A DNA stretch of 64,000 nucleotides from Sphingobium yanoikuyae (GCF_013001025.1 NZ_CP053021.1:5168361-5232360), one strand, 5' to 3'. Counted from the stretch's first letter, positions 17,460 to 25,492 are shown. Made by a program: numbers and translations. The notes: a model not told the origin generated them from the sequence alone.

Positions 17460-18011
17460 ATGATGCGTGCCCGGCACTGCTCCCTACTGTTGTTCCTGAC
17501 GCCGGTTGCGGCCGATGCCATGCCGCCGCCGACCCCGGCCGATCTCGCCGGCTGCGAAGGATCGGCCTTCGTCGTGGACAAGCTGGTCTGCGCCGACCCG
17601 GCGCTCAAGGCGGCCGATGCCCGCGTCCGGGTGCCCAGCGCGGATCAGTCCAAGCTGCTGGATGCCGCATCCGATTATGTTGAGCGGCAGGACGCCTGGT
17701 TCCAGCGCCGCAACCGCTGCGCCTTCGCGCCCGACCAGCCGGCCTGCCTGCGCGACGCCTATGCCGAGCGCAGCGCCGTGCTGATGGCACTGGCCCATGA
17801 CCCCGCACCGGACCGGGCCAAGCAATGCGGCGAGATGGCGGTGCGGATCGGCACGCTAGAGGGGGCGACCATCATCCGCGATGACAGCCGGCTGGTCGCG
17901 GTGGGGCTGCCGAAGCCCCGATCGTCCTGGCGCCCTTTCGTGACGGCGGAACCGCGCGGCAAGGCATGGCGCCTGCGCCGGCTGGACGGCGCGCATATCG
18001 ACTGCCGCTAA
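17460..18011 (+). CDS. LprI/DUF1311-like secreted protein
   Basis: This 183-residue protein has a signal peptide. The Cys-patterned N-terminal half (GCEGSAFVVDKLVCADPAL, then W..RRNRC..C and CLRDAYAERSAVL) matches the LprI/DUF1311 family. Its founding member is a lysozyme inhibitor, although many members are uncharacterised. The C-terminal half has no domain I recognise. The start is the first of two adjacent ATGs at 17460. It lies just downstream of the pectin operon and convergent to an XRE regulator gene 3 bp away. With the PliG-type protein at 20373 it suggests cell-wall protection. Confidence 0.72.
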   Translation: MMRARHCSLLLFLTPVAADAMPPPTPADLAGCEGSAFVVDKLVCADPALKAADARVRVPSADQSKLLDAASDYVERQDAWFQRRNRCAFAPDQPACLRDAYAERSAVLMALAHDPAPDRAKQCGEMAVRIGTLEGATIIRDDSRLVAVGLPKPRSSWRPFVTAEPRGKAWRLRRLDGAHIDCR

Positions 18012-18014
18012 GGC

Positions 18015-18581
18015 TCAGTCCTCGTCCTCGCTGTGCATGATGTCGGCGCGGGTGATGGTGCCGCCCTGGCTGTGGACCACGGCCAGCCGCTTGCGCCCCT
18101 TGTCGCGGAAGCGGATCTCGCCGCTGTCGATCGCGGGATCGGCGATCATGATGAGGGCGTCGAACACGCCGCGCGCCTCGCGCAATTCGCTCAGGATCGT
18201 CAGCAGTTCGTGCGAGGTGATGCGGGTGCCCCCTTCGCTGTCGGGCATCTGTTTCTCGATGATCCGGTGCAGCGCCTCGACGATCGCCAGCGTTGGGTGC
18301 AGCCGCTCGACCGAGACGGGCGCGGCCAGCGGCACGGCGCGAACATCGGCCAGCGCCAGATAGGGGTCGATCGCGCCGGGGCCGAAAACCTGCTCGATAT
18401 TGGCAAGGGTCACGGCGTCCAGGTTGCTCGCCTCGTTGCGCGCATTCTTGACCGTGCCGGCCGAACAACCGATCCGCTCCGCCAGCTGGCTGTCGGACAG
18501 GCCATGGGCCTTCTGGATGCGCCGCACGATGGTGGCGACCGCTTCCCGATAGATGCCGTTCGATAGCCGCGTTCCGGCCAT
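18015..18581 (-). CDS. XRE/Cro-CI-type helix-turn-helix regulator
   Basis: This 188-residue protein has an N-terminal helix-turn-helix (LSDSQLAERIGCSAGTVKNARN, about residues 24-45), as in Cro/CI-like repressors. A helical C-terminal half with the acidic end MHSEDED follows. I chose the ATG at 18581 because GGGAGAAG lies just upstream; longer reading frames run across the divergent L,D-transpeptidase gene. It may control that gene from the 133-bp divergent spacer, which contains GTGCGC repeats around 18640-18660. No prophage genes surround it. Confidence 0.82.
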   Translation of the reverse strand: MAGTRLSNGIYREAVATIVRRIQKAHGLSDSQLAERIGCSAGTVKNARNEASNLDAVTLANIEQVFGPGAIDPYLALADVRAVPLAAPVSVERLHPTLAIVEALHRIIEKQMPDSEGGTRITSHELLTILSELREARGVFDALIMIADPAIDSGEIRFRDKGRKRLAVVHSQGGTITRADIMHSEDED

Positions 18582-18714
18582 GTCTCGCTTCTCCCGCTTC
18601 GACGTGCCTCGCCCGACAAAAATGCCGGGCTGGATGGATGTGCGCAAGACTTTGTGCGCGGCGCCCGATTCCGGCAAAGACCTTGGCGGGGCCTGCACCC
18701 TAGTTGCACCATCC

Positions 18715-19386
18715 ATGAACCCCGATCGTCGCCGTTTTCTCCTCTCCGCTTCCGTTCTGGTCGCGGGCGCTGTTGGCACCGCGCGTGCCTCCGCGCCGGG
18801 GCCGATGCGCGCGCTGAAACCCATGGTGCCGGCCCAGCCGATCGCGCCGGTCACCACGCCGACCCCGCCGGCGCTGGTGAAGCCCGCTTTGTTTGCACAG
18901 GCCCGCGCGGCGCTGGAACGGCATCCGCAGATCGTCAATCGGCACCGCATGGCGCTGGTCGATTTTGCTGCGCCCTCGTCGGAGCCGCGGCTGCATATCG
19001 TCAACCTGCTGGATGGCACCACCACCTCCTATCTGGTGGCGCATGGCAGCGGATCGGACCCGGATCATAGCGGCTGGTTGGAGCGCTTTTCCAATGCGCC
19101 CGGTTCCAACGCCTCCTGTTCGGGCGCGTTTCTGACGGCCGATCCCTATGTCGGGAAACATGGCCCGTCGCAGCGCTTGCAGGGGCTCGATCCGACCAAC
19201 GACAATGCGATGAGCCGGGCGATCGTGCTGCATGGTGCCTGGTATGCCGAACCCACGCTGGCCGGTGCGCGCGGCAAGCTGGGGCGCAGCCAGGGCTGTT
19301 TCGCGGTCGGCGACAGCGTTCGATCGCAGGTCATGGCCCAGTTGGGCCGGGGCAGCCTGATCTACGCGGCCAAGCTGGTCGTCTGA
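18715..19386 (+). CDS. murein L,D-transpeptidase catalytic domain family protein
   Basis: This 223-residue protein has a twin-arginine-like signal (NPDRRRFLLSASVLVAGA). The catalytic domain resembles the YkuD_2 family, with a His-containing ARAIVLHGAWYAE strand and the SQGCFAV motif bearing the nucleophilic Cys. The family forms or exchanges 3-3 peptidoglycan cross-links, or attaches proteins to the wall, in the periplasm. A Pro-rich linker follows the signal. It is divergent from the XRE regulator and followed by a good terminator, so it is probably monocistronic. Confidence 0.88.
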   Translation: MNPDRRRFLLSASVLVAGAVGTARASAPGPMRALKPMVPAQPIAPVTTPTPPALVKPALFAQARAALERHPQIVNRHRMALVDFAAPSSEPRLHIVNLLDGTTTSYLVAHGSGSDPDHSGWLERFSNAPGSNASCSGAFLTADPYVGKHGPSQRLQGLDPTNDNAMSRAIVLHGAWYAEPTLAGARGKLGRSQGCFAVGDSVRSQVMAQLGRGSLIYAAKLVV

Positions 19387-19467
19387 ATTTTGCCATAAGC
19401 GCGTCGCCCCAATCGGCGCGCGGGTCCGTGCCGCCGCTTAACCCCTTTCGCGGTGGGCACCATGGCC

Positions 19468-19504
19468 GTCCGGGAGCGGTGCTTGCATCGCTCCCGGACT
19501 TTAT
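19468..19504 (+). terminator. terminator after the L,D-transpeptidase gene
   Basis: A perfect 11-bp stem (GTCCGGGAGCG, 19468-19478, with CGCTCCCGGAC, 19489-19499) is followed by TTTAT. It lies 82 bp after the L,D-transpeptidase stop codon and before the next plus-strand gene. Confidence 0.72.
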
Positions 19505-19625
19505 CTCTCGGTATTTTCCCTGAGCCCTATCCACGGCTTTGCCGAATGCGCCGCGCCAGCGTTGCTATAGCATGCGGCCGTCTGCGACTCCGCTTTCCGG
19601 CATCGCAGGAACAGGGGAAATGAGG

Positions 19626-20357
19626 ATGACGCGTTTTTCGACATTGTTGTCGGTGACCGCCTTGCTGGCGGCTGCCCTCCCGATCTCGCCGGCCCATGCG
19701 GCGCCGCCGCGCGATGTCGATGATCTGGTCGGCGCGCGGGGCTCTTCGGGGGAAAATGCGCTGCAATCGCGCGGCTATCGCATCGCCAAGCAGAATGGCC
19801 TCACCAACTATTGGTGGAACAGCGCGAAGGACCAGTGCATCCGCGTCGTCACCTATAATGGCCGCTATGATGCGATCGACAGCGCGTCGGACGGCGATTG
19901 CGGTCATGGCGGCGGCAATACGGCCGCCGCGGCAGTAGCCGGCGTTGCGGCGATCGGCCTGATCGCGGCGCTTGCCAGCCACAAGAAGAGCCATAATGAC
20001 AGTTCGGCTCAGCATGACAGCGAATATGAGCGCGGCTATCATGACGGCCTGTATGGCGGTGACTATGATCGCAACGACAGCGAAGCCTATCATTCGGGCT
20101 TTTCGGCGGGCAATGCGGAGCGGAGCAATCGTCTTGCCGCCAACAGCCAGATCGTGCGGGGCGCGCCGGCGGCGGCGCAGCGGGCCTGTGCCCGGCGCGG
20201 CGACGAGTTCCAGAACGTGCCGGCGGGCAGTTCCGTGCCGGTCAGCGTCTATCCGCAAGGTGGGGATCGCTACGAGATCATCATTGCGTCCGGCCATTAT
20301 CGTTCGCGCTGCACCGTGACGGGCAACGGCAATGTGATGTCGATGGACCCCTATTGA
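19626..20357 (+). CDS. secreted/membrane protein with glycine-zipper-like segment, function unknown
   Basis: This 243-residue protein has a signal peptide (about residues 1-24, ending PAHA). A small globular part (GENALQSRGYRIAKQNG, YWWN) is followed by a hydrophobic Ala/Gly-rich stretch (TAAAAVAGVAAIGLIAALAS) that could be a membrane segment or glycine zipper. A Tyr/Gly/Asp-rich region follows (YERGYHDGLYGGDY). I chose the ATG at 19626 because AGGGG is 8 nt upstream; the ATG at 19620 is too close to it. It is followed 15 bp later by the PliG-type gene in the same operon, pointing to an envelope role. I cannot assign a function. Confidence 0.8.
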   Translation: MTRFSTLLSVTALLAAALPISPAHAAPPRDVDDLVGARGSSGENALQSRGYRIAKQNGLTNYWWNSAKDQCIRVVTYNGRYDAIDSASDGDCGHGGGNTAAAAVAGVAAIGLIAALASHKKSHNDSSAQHDSEYERGYHDGLYGGDYDRNDSEAYHSGFSAGNAERSNRLAANSQIVRGAPAAAQRACARRGDEFQNVPAGSSVPVSVYPQGGDRYEIIIASGHYRSRCTVTGNGNVMSMDPY

Positions 20358-20372
20358 ACGAAAGGATGCATC

Positions 20373-21047
20373 ATGAGGAATGCCATGATCGCGACCGTCG
20401 CGCTGTCGGCGTTGGCCATGCCAGCCATCGCCCAGGCCCCGGTGCGCAGCGAGCGGGTGCAATTCGCCAGGGGGAGCGCGTCGAAGGTCATCAAGGCGTC
20501 GCTCAAGGGCTATGACATGGTCGATTATCTGGTCGGCGCGCGGGCCGGCCAGACCATGAATGTCCGGCTTCAGACCAGCAACGCCTCCAGCTATTTCAAC
20601 GTGATCGCGCCCGGTGCAGGAAATAGCGCCATGTTCGTCGGCTCGTCCGCCGGCAACAGCTTTTCCGGCCGCTTGCCCGCCAATGGCGATTATCGCATCC
20701 GCGTCTATCTTATGCGCAATGCCGCCCGCCGCAATGAAGTCGCCAACTATACCCTGACCGTCAGCGTGCAGGCGCTGGCGGCGACCGCGGCGCAGGTGAT
20801 GCCGGCGGCGACCGGCCCGGCGCTGACGCCCGGCAACATGCCCGCTTATTGTCGGGGGGAAGTGTCCGGCCAATATGGCACCCGTCCGACCTATGTGAAG
20901 ACCGGCGCGATCGCCAAGGCGCCCGGTGGCTTCTTCATCGACGGCACGGTCGACAAGGGCAGCGAGGGGATCAAGCGCTTCCGTTGCCGCTTCGATGCGC
21001 AGCGCCGCTTCGTTGACGTGATGGCGATGACGCCGGACGGCGAATAG
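20373..21047 (+). CDS. PliG-type (g-type lysozyme) inhibitor-like periplasmic protein
   Basis: This 224-residue protein has a signal peptide ending AIAQA. The domain that follows (VQFARGSASKVIKASLKGYD, then YLVGARAGQTMNV, ANGDYRIRVYLMRNAARRNE and ANYTLTV) matches the jelly-roll domain of inhibitors of g-type lysozyme. A C-terminal extension of about 90 residues with Cys pairs (MPAYCRGEVSGQYG and FRCRFDA) is present. The inferred role is periplasmic protection of peptidoglycan from host or competitor lysozyme. It follows the glycine-zipper protein by 15 bp. Sphingomonads often carry this domain, and the inhibitory activity is inferred rather than shown. Confidence 0.75.
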   Translation: MRNAMIATVALSALAMPAIAQAPVRSERVQFARGSASKVIKASLKGYDMVDYLVGARAGQTMNVRLQTSNASSYFNVIAPGAGNSAMFVGSSAGNSFSGRLPANGDYRIRVYLMRNAARRNEVANYTLTVSVQALAATAAQVMPAATGPALTPGNMPAYCRGEVSGQYGTRPTYVKTGAIAKAPGGFFIDGTVDKGSEGIKRFRCRFDAQRRFVDVMAMTPDGE

Positions 21048-21052
21048 CCGGT

Positions 21053-21727
21053 TCAGCCGCCCAGGATTAGGAAGCTCGCCCCGCTGTTGATCAGCGAGGC
21101 GAGCAGCCAGGTGCCCAACGCCGATCGGAACGCCTTGCCGGTCGATTTCCGGGTGCGACTGCGCAGCCAGATCGTCTCGATCCGCAGATACCAGCTGATT
21201 GTCACCAGCATGATGACCAGCGCGGCGATCGCCCAGCCGACATCGCCAAGGCGCGCCAGGATCGACGCGATGCCCAGCACCAGCGCGGCCGGCCCGGCAA
21301 TATAGCATTGGGCGTAGAAGGGGCGGCGCAGCGTGTCGCGGTTGAGTGCCAGGCCCTGCGCCTTCAGCCGCCGCACCGCGAACATCAGCGGATAAATGGC
21401 GAAAAGGAAGGCGCGCAGCACCAGCAGGTTCATCTCCGACGCGGTGATTTCCTTGCCGATGCCGGTGGTCGCGACCTCCGGCATCTTCTGGTGCGACGCC
21501 ACCTCGATCAGGTGCGACAGCAATATGGTCAGCATCAGGAACAGGGGCGGGCTCAGCATGTCGGTGAATTGCTGGTCCGGCGCATCCTCCAGTTCCTTGT
21601 CGGAATAGCGCAGCATCTGGATCGGGTGGCGGATGGTCCGCCATAGGGTGCGGGGATAGAAGACCAGCCAGCTCATCGCCTCATAGAGAAATTCTTCCAG
21701 CGACTGGAACAGGCGTAGGAAATCCAT
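21053..21727 (-). CDS. integral membrane protein, function unknown
   Basis: This 224-residue protein has an amphipathic N-terminus (LEEFLYEAMSWLVFYPRTLW) and about four predicted membrane segments (LFLMLTILLSHLIEV, MNLLVLRAFLFAIYPLMF, AALVLGIASILARLG, WAIAALVIMLVTISWY). A basic loop and a final hydrophobic helix follow. It is convergent with the PliG-type gene, 5 bp apart. I do not recognise the family; automated annotation might call it a permease on hydrophobicity alone. Confidence 0.8.
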   Translation of the reverse strand: MDFLRLFQSLEEFLYEAMSWLVFYPRTLWRTIRHPIQMLRYSDKELEDAPDQQFTDMLSPPLFLMLTILLSHLIEVASHQKMPEVATTGIGKEITASEMNLLVLRAFLFAIYPLMFAVRRLKAQGLALNRDTLRRPFYAQCYIAGPAALVLGIASILARLGDVGWAIAALVIMLVTISWYLRIETIWLRSRTRKSTGKAFRSALGTWLLASLINSGASFLILGG

Positions 21728-21922
21728 CGACGCTCCCGATCATGAGGAAGGCTGGCATCCCGCCGCCGGGGCAGGGGCGTGCCGCCGGGCAGGGTTGTGC
21801 AGGCGGGCTGGGCAGGCGTTGGTGCCGCCCCGGCCGAATGTTTCCCGGTTCAGTTGGGCCGGTTGAGCGTGAATCCGTCAGCCCGTTCAACGCAGGCCCG
21901 TCCGGCTCGGATGATGGCCGCG

Positions 21923-22120
21923 CTAGCGGTTGCTGGCGAGCTGCTGCCCGGCGCGCGCCGCCGGCTTGTCCGCGGTCAGATCGTCGAGCCAAGGCATGGC
22001 CGGTGGCGCCAGTCTGACGGTGGGGGTTGCATCCTGCGGCGTGCCAATGCTGCTTGCCGTGGCCAGTGCCACACAAATGCCGGCGCCCGCTGCGACCATT
22101 GCAGGCCAGTCTCTTACCAT
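21923..22120 (-). CDS. small membrane-anchored protein (65 aa), hypothetical
   Basis: A 65-residue reading frame has an N-terminal hydrophobic segment (MVAAGAGICVALATASS) and then a Pro/Ala-rich tail. An AGGGAG ribosome site lies about 10 nt before the ATG at 22120, which supports translation. The 656-bp stretch 21728-22383 otherwise contains no convincing gene, only this frame and the long inverted repeat at 22179-22274. Longer frames on both strands overlap it and look like chance readings of GC-rich DNA. Confidence 0.45.
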   Translation of the reverse strand: MVRDWPAMVAAGAGICVALATASSIGTPQDATPTVRLAPPAMPWLDDLTADKPAARAGQQLASNR

Positions 22121-22178
22121 CGCACACAGCTCCCTCTGCTGGGCTGCGATCGGCAGGAAAAGTTTCGCGATTGGCGCC

Positions 22179-22274
22179 GCGACTCACCCGTCCGACCGCT
22201 GGAATAAGGGATGATCGCGCATTCGCGGGCATCGCGCCATAGCGGATTTTCCGGGGGTCGGACGGGTGAGTCGC
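22179..22274. repeat. perfect 19-bp inverted repeat with 58-bp centre
   Basis: The 19-nt arm at 22179-22197 (starting GCGACTCACCCG) is exactly complementary to 22256-22274. Similarity continues imperfectly outside the arms (TTGGCG and ATGGCG) and inside them (GCTGGAATA and CCCGGAAAA). So about 35 bp is duplicated head-to-head. It lies between the 65-aa minus-strand gene and the DUF4136 gene on the plus strand. It could be a double promoter/operator, a small mobile repeat or an RNA hairpin. Confidence 0.8.
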
Positions 22275-22383
22275 TTCACGCCATTGGCTAGGGATATCCG
22301 GGGCGCTCCCTAGGGGAGAATCCCGATGGCTGGCCCGGCGTCCGCTTGGCTATGCCCAGGGATATTCAAAGGGAGGTCGCGAT

Positions 22384-22920
22384 ATGATCAGGCGCATATT
22401 CGTCACGGGTCTGCTGCTGGCGCTGGCAGGCTGTGCCACCACGCCACGGGTCAATTATGATGCCGATCCCGCGGCCAATTTCGCCAGCTATCGCAGCTAT
22501 AGCTGGGCGTCGATCAATGTGCCGCAGGGCATGAACCCATTGCTGTTCCAGCGGGTGAAGGCGTCGATCGACAGCGCGCTCGCGGCGCGCGGCTATAGCC
22601 AGGCTGAACCCGGCGAATTTGCCATCGGCTTCACCCTGGGCGCCCGCGATCGGGTGGAGGTGACCGATTTCGGTCCCTACGCCACCTATTATCGTCCCTG
22701 GGGCGGGTGGGCCGGCTGGGGCGGCTATCGCAATGTCGATGTGCGCAACGTGACCGACGGCACGCTGACGGTCGACATTTATGACACCGGGACGAAACAG
22801 CCGGTCTGGCACGGCACGGCCACGCAGGAGGTCAGCCGCAAGAGCCCCGACCAGGCGACAATCGACAAGGCGGTGACCGCCGTGCTCGCCAATTTCCCGC
22901 CGCCGATCAAGCCGAACTGA
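22384..22920 (+). CDS. DUF4136 domain-containing lipoprotein
   Basis: This 178-residue protein has a lipoprotein signal with lipobox LAGC (Cys18). The DUF4136 core begins RVNYDADPAANFASYRSYSW, includes KASIDSALAARGY and FAIGF, and closes with DIYDTGTKQPVWHGTA and the helix QATIDKAVTAVLANFPP. A Trp/Gly-rich insert (YYRPWGGWAGWGGY) is typical of these proteins. They are outer-membrane or periplasmic lipoproteins of unknown role. AGGGAGG lies 6 nt before the ATG. The DUF202 gene follows 14 bp later, so the two form an operon. Confidence 0.9.
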   Translation: MIRRIFVTGLLLALAGCATTPRVNYDADPAANFASYRSYSWASINVPQGMNPLLFQRVKASIDSALAARGYSQAEPGEFAIGFTLGARDRVEVTDFGPYATYYRPWGGWAGWGGYRNVDVRNVTDGTLTVDIYDTGTKQPVWHGTATQEVSRKSPDQATIDKAVTAVLANFPPPIKPN

Positions 22921-22934
22921 CAGGAGGGGAGCAT

Positions 22935-23567
22935 ATGGCCGAATCGCAGGAAACCAGGGGCGCGCCCATCCGCCCGGCCCGCAATGTGGGCGAGCCCGTG
23001 CCGCCCATTCCGTCGGTCGACATGAGCGATCCCGAAGGGGCATCGACCGCCTATTCGCATTTCCGCACTGGCCTGTCGCGCCATCGCACGGGCCTGTCGG
23101 AACATCGCACCGACCTGTCCGAATATCGCACCGACCTTTCCGGGCATCGCACCGAAATGTCGATGCGCCGGACCGGCATGTCGTTCCAGCGGACCCGGAT
23201 GAGCGCGGACCGGACCCTGATGTCGGAAATGCGCACCGCGCTGTCGCTGATCGGCTTCGGCTTCACCATCAACCAGGCATTCCAGAAGATGCAGGACGCG
23301 GGCAGCATCCAGAATGTCAACGCGCCGCGCAATTTCGGCGTGGCGCTGCTGGTGTTCGGCATCGTGCTGCTGGCCGGCGGCATCGTGCGCCATGTCCAGT
23401 TCGCGACGGAATTGCGGGATCGGCGCAAGATCATGACGGAGGATGGGCTGATTCACTCCGACAGCCGCTTCCCGATCTCGGTGACGCTGGTGATTGCGCT
23501 GTGTCTGCTGGCGCTGGCGCTGGCGGCGGTGCTGGGCATCGTCTTCAACATCGCCCTGCTGGGCTGA
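22935..23567 (+). CDS. DUF202 membrane protein with N-terminal heptad RTxLS repeats
   Basis: This 210-residue protein has a polar N-terminus (about 40 residues), then nine consecutive heptads of consensus xxRTx(L/M)S (residues 42-104). It continues with the DUF202 core: LSLIGFGFTINQ followed by two more membrane segments (FGVALLVFGIVLLAGGIV and VTLVIALCLLALALAAVLG). In ordinary DUF202 proteins a motif like RTxLAxxRTxLS occurs once before the first membrane helix. Here that motif seems to have been amplified outward. The function of DUF202 is unknown. It follows the DUF4136 lipoprotein gene in the same operon and ends at a GC-rich hairpin. Confidence 0.88.
   Translation: MAESQETRGAPIRPARNVGEPVPPIPSVDMSDPEGASTAYSHFRTGLSRHRTGLSEHRTDLSEYRTDLSGHRTEMSMRRTGMSFQRTRMSADRTLMSEMRTALSLIGFGFTINQAFQKMQDAGSIQNVNAPRNFGVALLVFGIVLLAGGIVRHVQFATELRDRRKIMTEDGLIHSDSRFPISVTLVIALCLLALALAAVLGIVFNIALLG
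23058..23246 (+). repeat. nine tandem 21-bp coding repeats (heptads)
   Basis: This segment of the DUF202 gene encodes HFRTGLS, RHRTGLS, EHRTDLS, EYRTDLS, GHRTEMS, MRRTGMS, FQRTRMS, ADRTLMS and EMRTALS. The first five units are close at DNA level (CGCACnGnCCTGTC core) and the last four are more diverged. This suggests recent expansion at the N-terminal side of an older motif. Confidence 0.93.
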
Positions 23568-23581
23568 ATCGCGGGCAGGCG

Positions 23582-23601
23582 GGCGGGGCCTGTGCCCCGC
23601 C
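23582..23601. terminator. hairpin between convergent DUF202 and AlkA-type genes
   Basis: GGCGGGGC (23582-23589) and GCCCCGCC (23594-23601) form a perfect 8-bp stem with a 4-nt loop, in the 39-bp gap between two convergent genes. There is no T-run, so it may act as a pause or 3'-end hairpin for both. Confidence 0.5.
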
Positions 23602-23606
23602 GCGTC

Positions 23607-24236
23607 TCAGCTCTGCAGCATGTCCTGCCCTTTATTATAATGGTGCCAGGCCATGATCGCGGCGGCGCCGCGATGCGGCCGCCAGGCTTCGGCAAGGTCG
23701 CGGGTCAGCTTCTCGCTCGGCCGCTCGCCAAGGCCTAATATCCGCCCGACCGCGATCTGCACCGCCAGGTCGCCGGCCGGCCAGATGTCGGGGCGGCCTT
23801 CGGCGAACAGCAGATAGATTTCCGCCGACCAGCGGCCGATCCCCTTGATCTGCACCAGTTGCGCGATCGCGGCCTCATCGTCGGCGGGCAGGGCGTGGAG
23901 GTCCAGCGTGCCGTCCACCACAAGTTCGGCCAGGCTGCGGGCATAGCCCTGCTTCTGCCGCGACAGGCCACAGGCGCGCAACGTATCGAAATCGCGCGCC
24001 AGCAGCGCTTCGGGTGTGCAGCCCACGCCCAGCTCCGCCTCCAGCTTGCGCCAGACCGCCGCGGCGGAGGCGACGCTGACCTGCTGGCCGACGATGGTGC
24101 GCAGCAACGTCTCATATCCCGGCTCGCGCACGCGCGGCACCGGATAGCCGACGCTGGCGATCGCCGCGCCGAATGCCGGCTCCGCCGCAGCGATGAAGTC
24201 CAGGCTGACGCGCAATTCTTCCGCCGTGCTTACCAT
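23607..24236 (-). CDS. DNA-3-methyladenine glycosylase II family protein (AlkA-type, HhH-GPD)
   Basis: This 209-residue DNA glycosylase of the HhH-GPD superfamily excises alkylated purines to start base-excision repair. The first helical domain contains LLRTIVGQQVSVASAAAVWRK. The helix-hairpin-helix motif is LVQIKGIGRWSAEIYLLF, followed by the glycosylase loop with the catalytic Asp in WPAGDLAVQ. The length matches short bacterial AlkA-like enzymes that lack the N-terminal extra domain. It is divergent from the ferredoxin gene. Confidence 0.93.
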   Translation of the reverse strand: MVSTAEELRVSLDFIAAAEPAFGAAIASVGYPVPRVREPGYETLLRTIVGQQVSVASAAAVWRKLEAELGVGCTPEALLARDFDTLRACGLSRQKQGYARSLAELVVDGTLDLHALPADDEAAIAQLVQIKGIGRWSAEIYLLFAEGRPDIWPAGDLAVQIAVGRILGLGERPSEKLTRDLAEAWRPHRGAAAIMAWHHYNKGQDMLQS

Positions 24237-24312
24237 GTCCGCCCGTCCAGCCCTTGATTTCGCCGCCGCTGTCGGTCAGAGCGGCGGGGATAAGTCCAAA
24301 AGGAATGGGTAG

Positions 24313-24630
24313 ATGCCGAAGCTGATCGTGGTCAACCGTGATGGTGCCGAACAGACTGTTGAGGGGGACAAGGGTCTCTCGGTGATGGAAGTCATTCGCG
24401 ACCATGGCTTTGACGAACTGCTCGCGCTGTGCGGCGGCTGCTGCTCCTGCGCGACCTGCCATGTCTATGTCGACCCGGCCTTTGCCGACGCCCTGCCGGC
24501 GATGAGCGAGGACGAGAATGACCTGCTCGACAGCAGCGATCATCGCAACGAGACCAGCCGCCTGTCCTGTCAGGTCGTACTGAGCGATGCGCTTGACGGC
24601 CTGCGCGTCACCATCGCGCCGGAAGACTGA
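24313..24630 (+). CDS. 2Fe-2S ferredoxin, adrenodoxin-type
   Basis: This 105-residue cytoplasmic ferredoxin has the cluster motif [10 protein letters not shown] (with one additional Cys inside) and the fourth ligand in RLSCQVVL. It begins [11 protein letters not shown] and ends with the usual [11 protein letters not shown] tail. It may be the general electron carrier for P450s or Fe-S assembly. It differs from the P450-linked ferredoxin at 663 and stands alone, between the divergent AlkA-type gene and a convergent lipoprotein gene. Confidence 0.93.
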   Translation: MPKLIVVNRDGAEQTVEGDKGLSVMEVIRDHGFDELLALCGGCCSCATCHVYVDPAFADALPAMSEDENDLLDSSDHRNETSRLSCQVVLSDALDGLRVTIAPED

Positions 24631-24639
24631 TCCCTTATT

Positions 24640-25407
24640 TCAGGGCCTGACCCGCAACGTCGCGGCCGGCGCATCGCCGGTCAGCGGCGTGATGGTCCAT
24701 GTGATGCGCTTGCCCTCCGGCACGGTGGTGGCGCCATCTTCCTGATTCTGGCTGACGATCTCCGCATCGGTGGTCAGCGTGAACGTGCCGTTCAGCGCCT
24801 TGGCGGCGGCGTCGCCCGATCCGCCGCCCATGCCGGCCGGCCCCTGGCTCTTGTCGAAACCGTTGGCAAAGCCCGGTGCCTTCACCCGCACCCGGTCCGC
24901 CCCGCGCATTTCCACCGCGACGAAGGGCAGGACAATCTGCGCGTCGATGTTGAAGGGGAAGAGGAAGGCATGGTCCAGCCTTCCGCTGATCGCATAGTCG
25001 ATCGCGAATTTGTGATCGCCCAGATACTGGACCGACCGGAACCCCTTTTCCTTGGTGAGCGCGCTCGCCATCGCCTGCATCTGCGTATCGTCGCCGCTGG
25101 TCTTGTCGAACTGGGGCTCGGCGGGCGGTGTAGGCGTCTTGCTCTGGCTCTGCGCCACCTTCTGCAGCACGGCCTCCTCGCCCTCGGGCGGGGCGACGCC
25201 TTCCAGCGGATCGTCCTCGGCATCGCTGTTGAGGCCGCCCAGCGCCTTGTCCATGTCCGACGCCAATATCTCGCCCTTATAGGCAAAGGCGAAGCTGCGG
25301 TCGGCGCGGATGTCGAGGGTGGAGGTGAAGCTGCCGGGGGTCACCAGGCATCCGGGCAGCATCAGCAGCGCCGCCAGTGCGCCCGCCGCGCGGGACAATA
25401 GGACCAT
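24640..25407 (-). CDS. lipoprotein, function unknown
   Basis: This 255-residue protein has a lipoprotein signal (LSRAAGALAALLMLPGC, lipobox LPGC). The start of the mature chain is beta-rich (SFTSTLDIRADRSFAFAYKG). An acidic linker follows, and then a domain with GGGSGDAAAKALNGTFTLTTDAEI and ITWTITPLTGDAPAATLRV. I chose the ATG at 25407, which directly precedes the signal peptide; upstream in-frame sequence is not signal-like. I do not recognise the family. It lies between the second ferredoxin and rlmB. Confidence 0.82.
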   Translation of the reverse strand: MVLLSRAAGALAALLMLPGCLVTPGSFTSTLDIRADRSFAFAYKGEILASDMDKALGGLNSDAEDDPLEGVAPPEGEEAVLQKVAQSQSKTPTPPAEPQFDKTSGDDTQMQAMASALTKEKGFRSVQYLGDHKFAIDYAISGRLDHAFLFPFNIDAQIVLPFVAVEMRGADRVRVKAPGFANGFDKSQGPAGMGGGSGDAAAKALNGTFTLTTDAEIVSQNQEDGATTVPEGKRITWTITPLTGDAPAATLRVRP

Positions 25408-25492
25408 GGCGAACCCCCGTTCGTCTGCGCGACGATGCGAGCGGGGCAGGGCGCCCCGCCCACATCGTCGCAAGATGGTGCCCGGCGGCCGC

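Noticed and set aside
19527-21644. 705-codon minus-strand frame
   Set aside because: It covers two plus-strand genes with signal peptides and recognisable domains. The minus frame reads as Arg/His/Ala-rich sequence without motifs.
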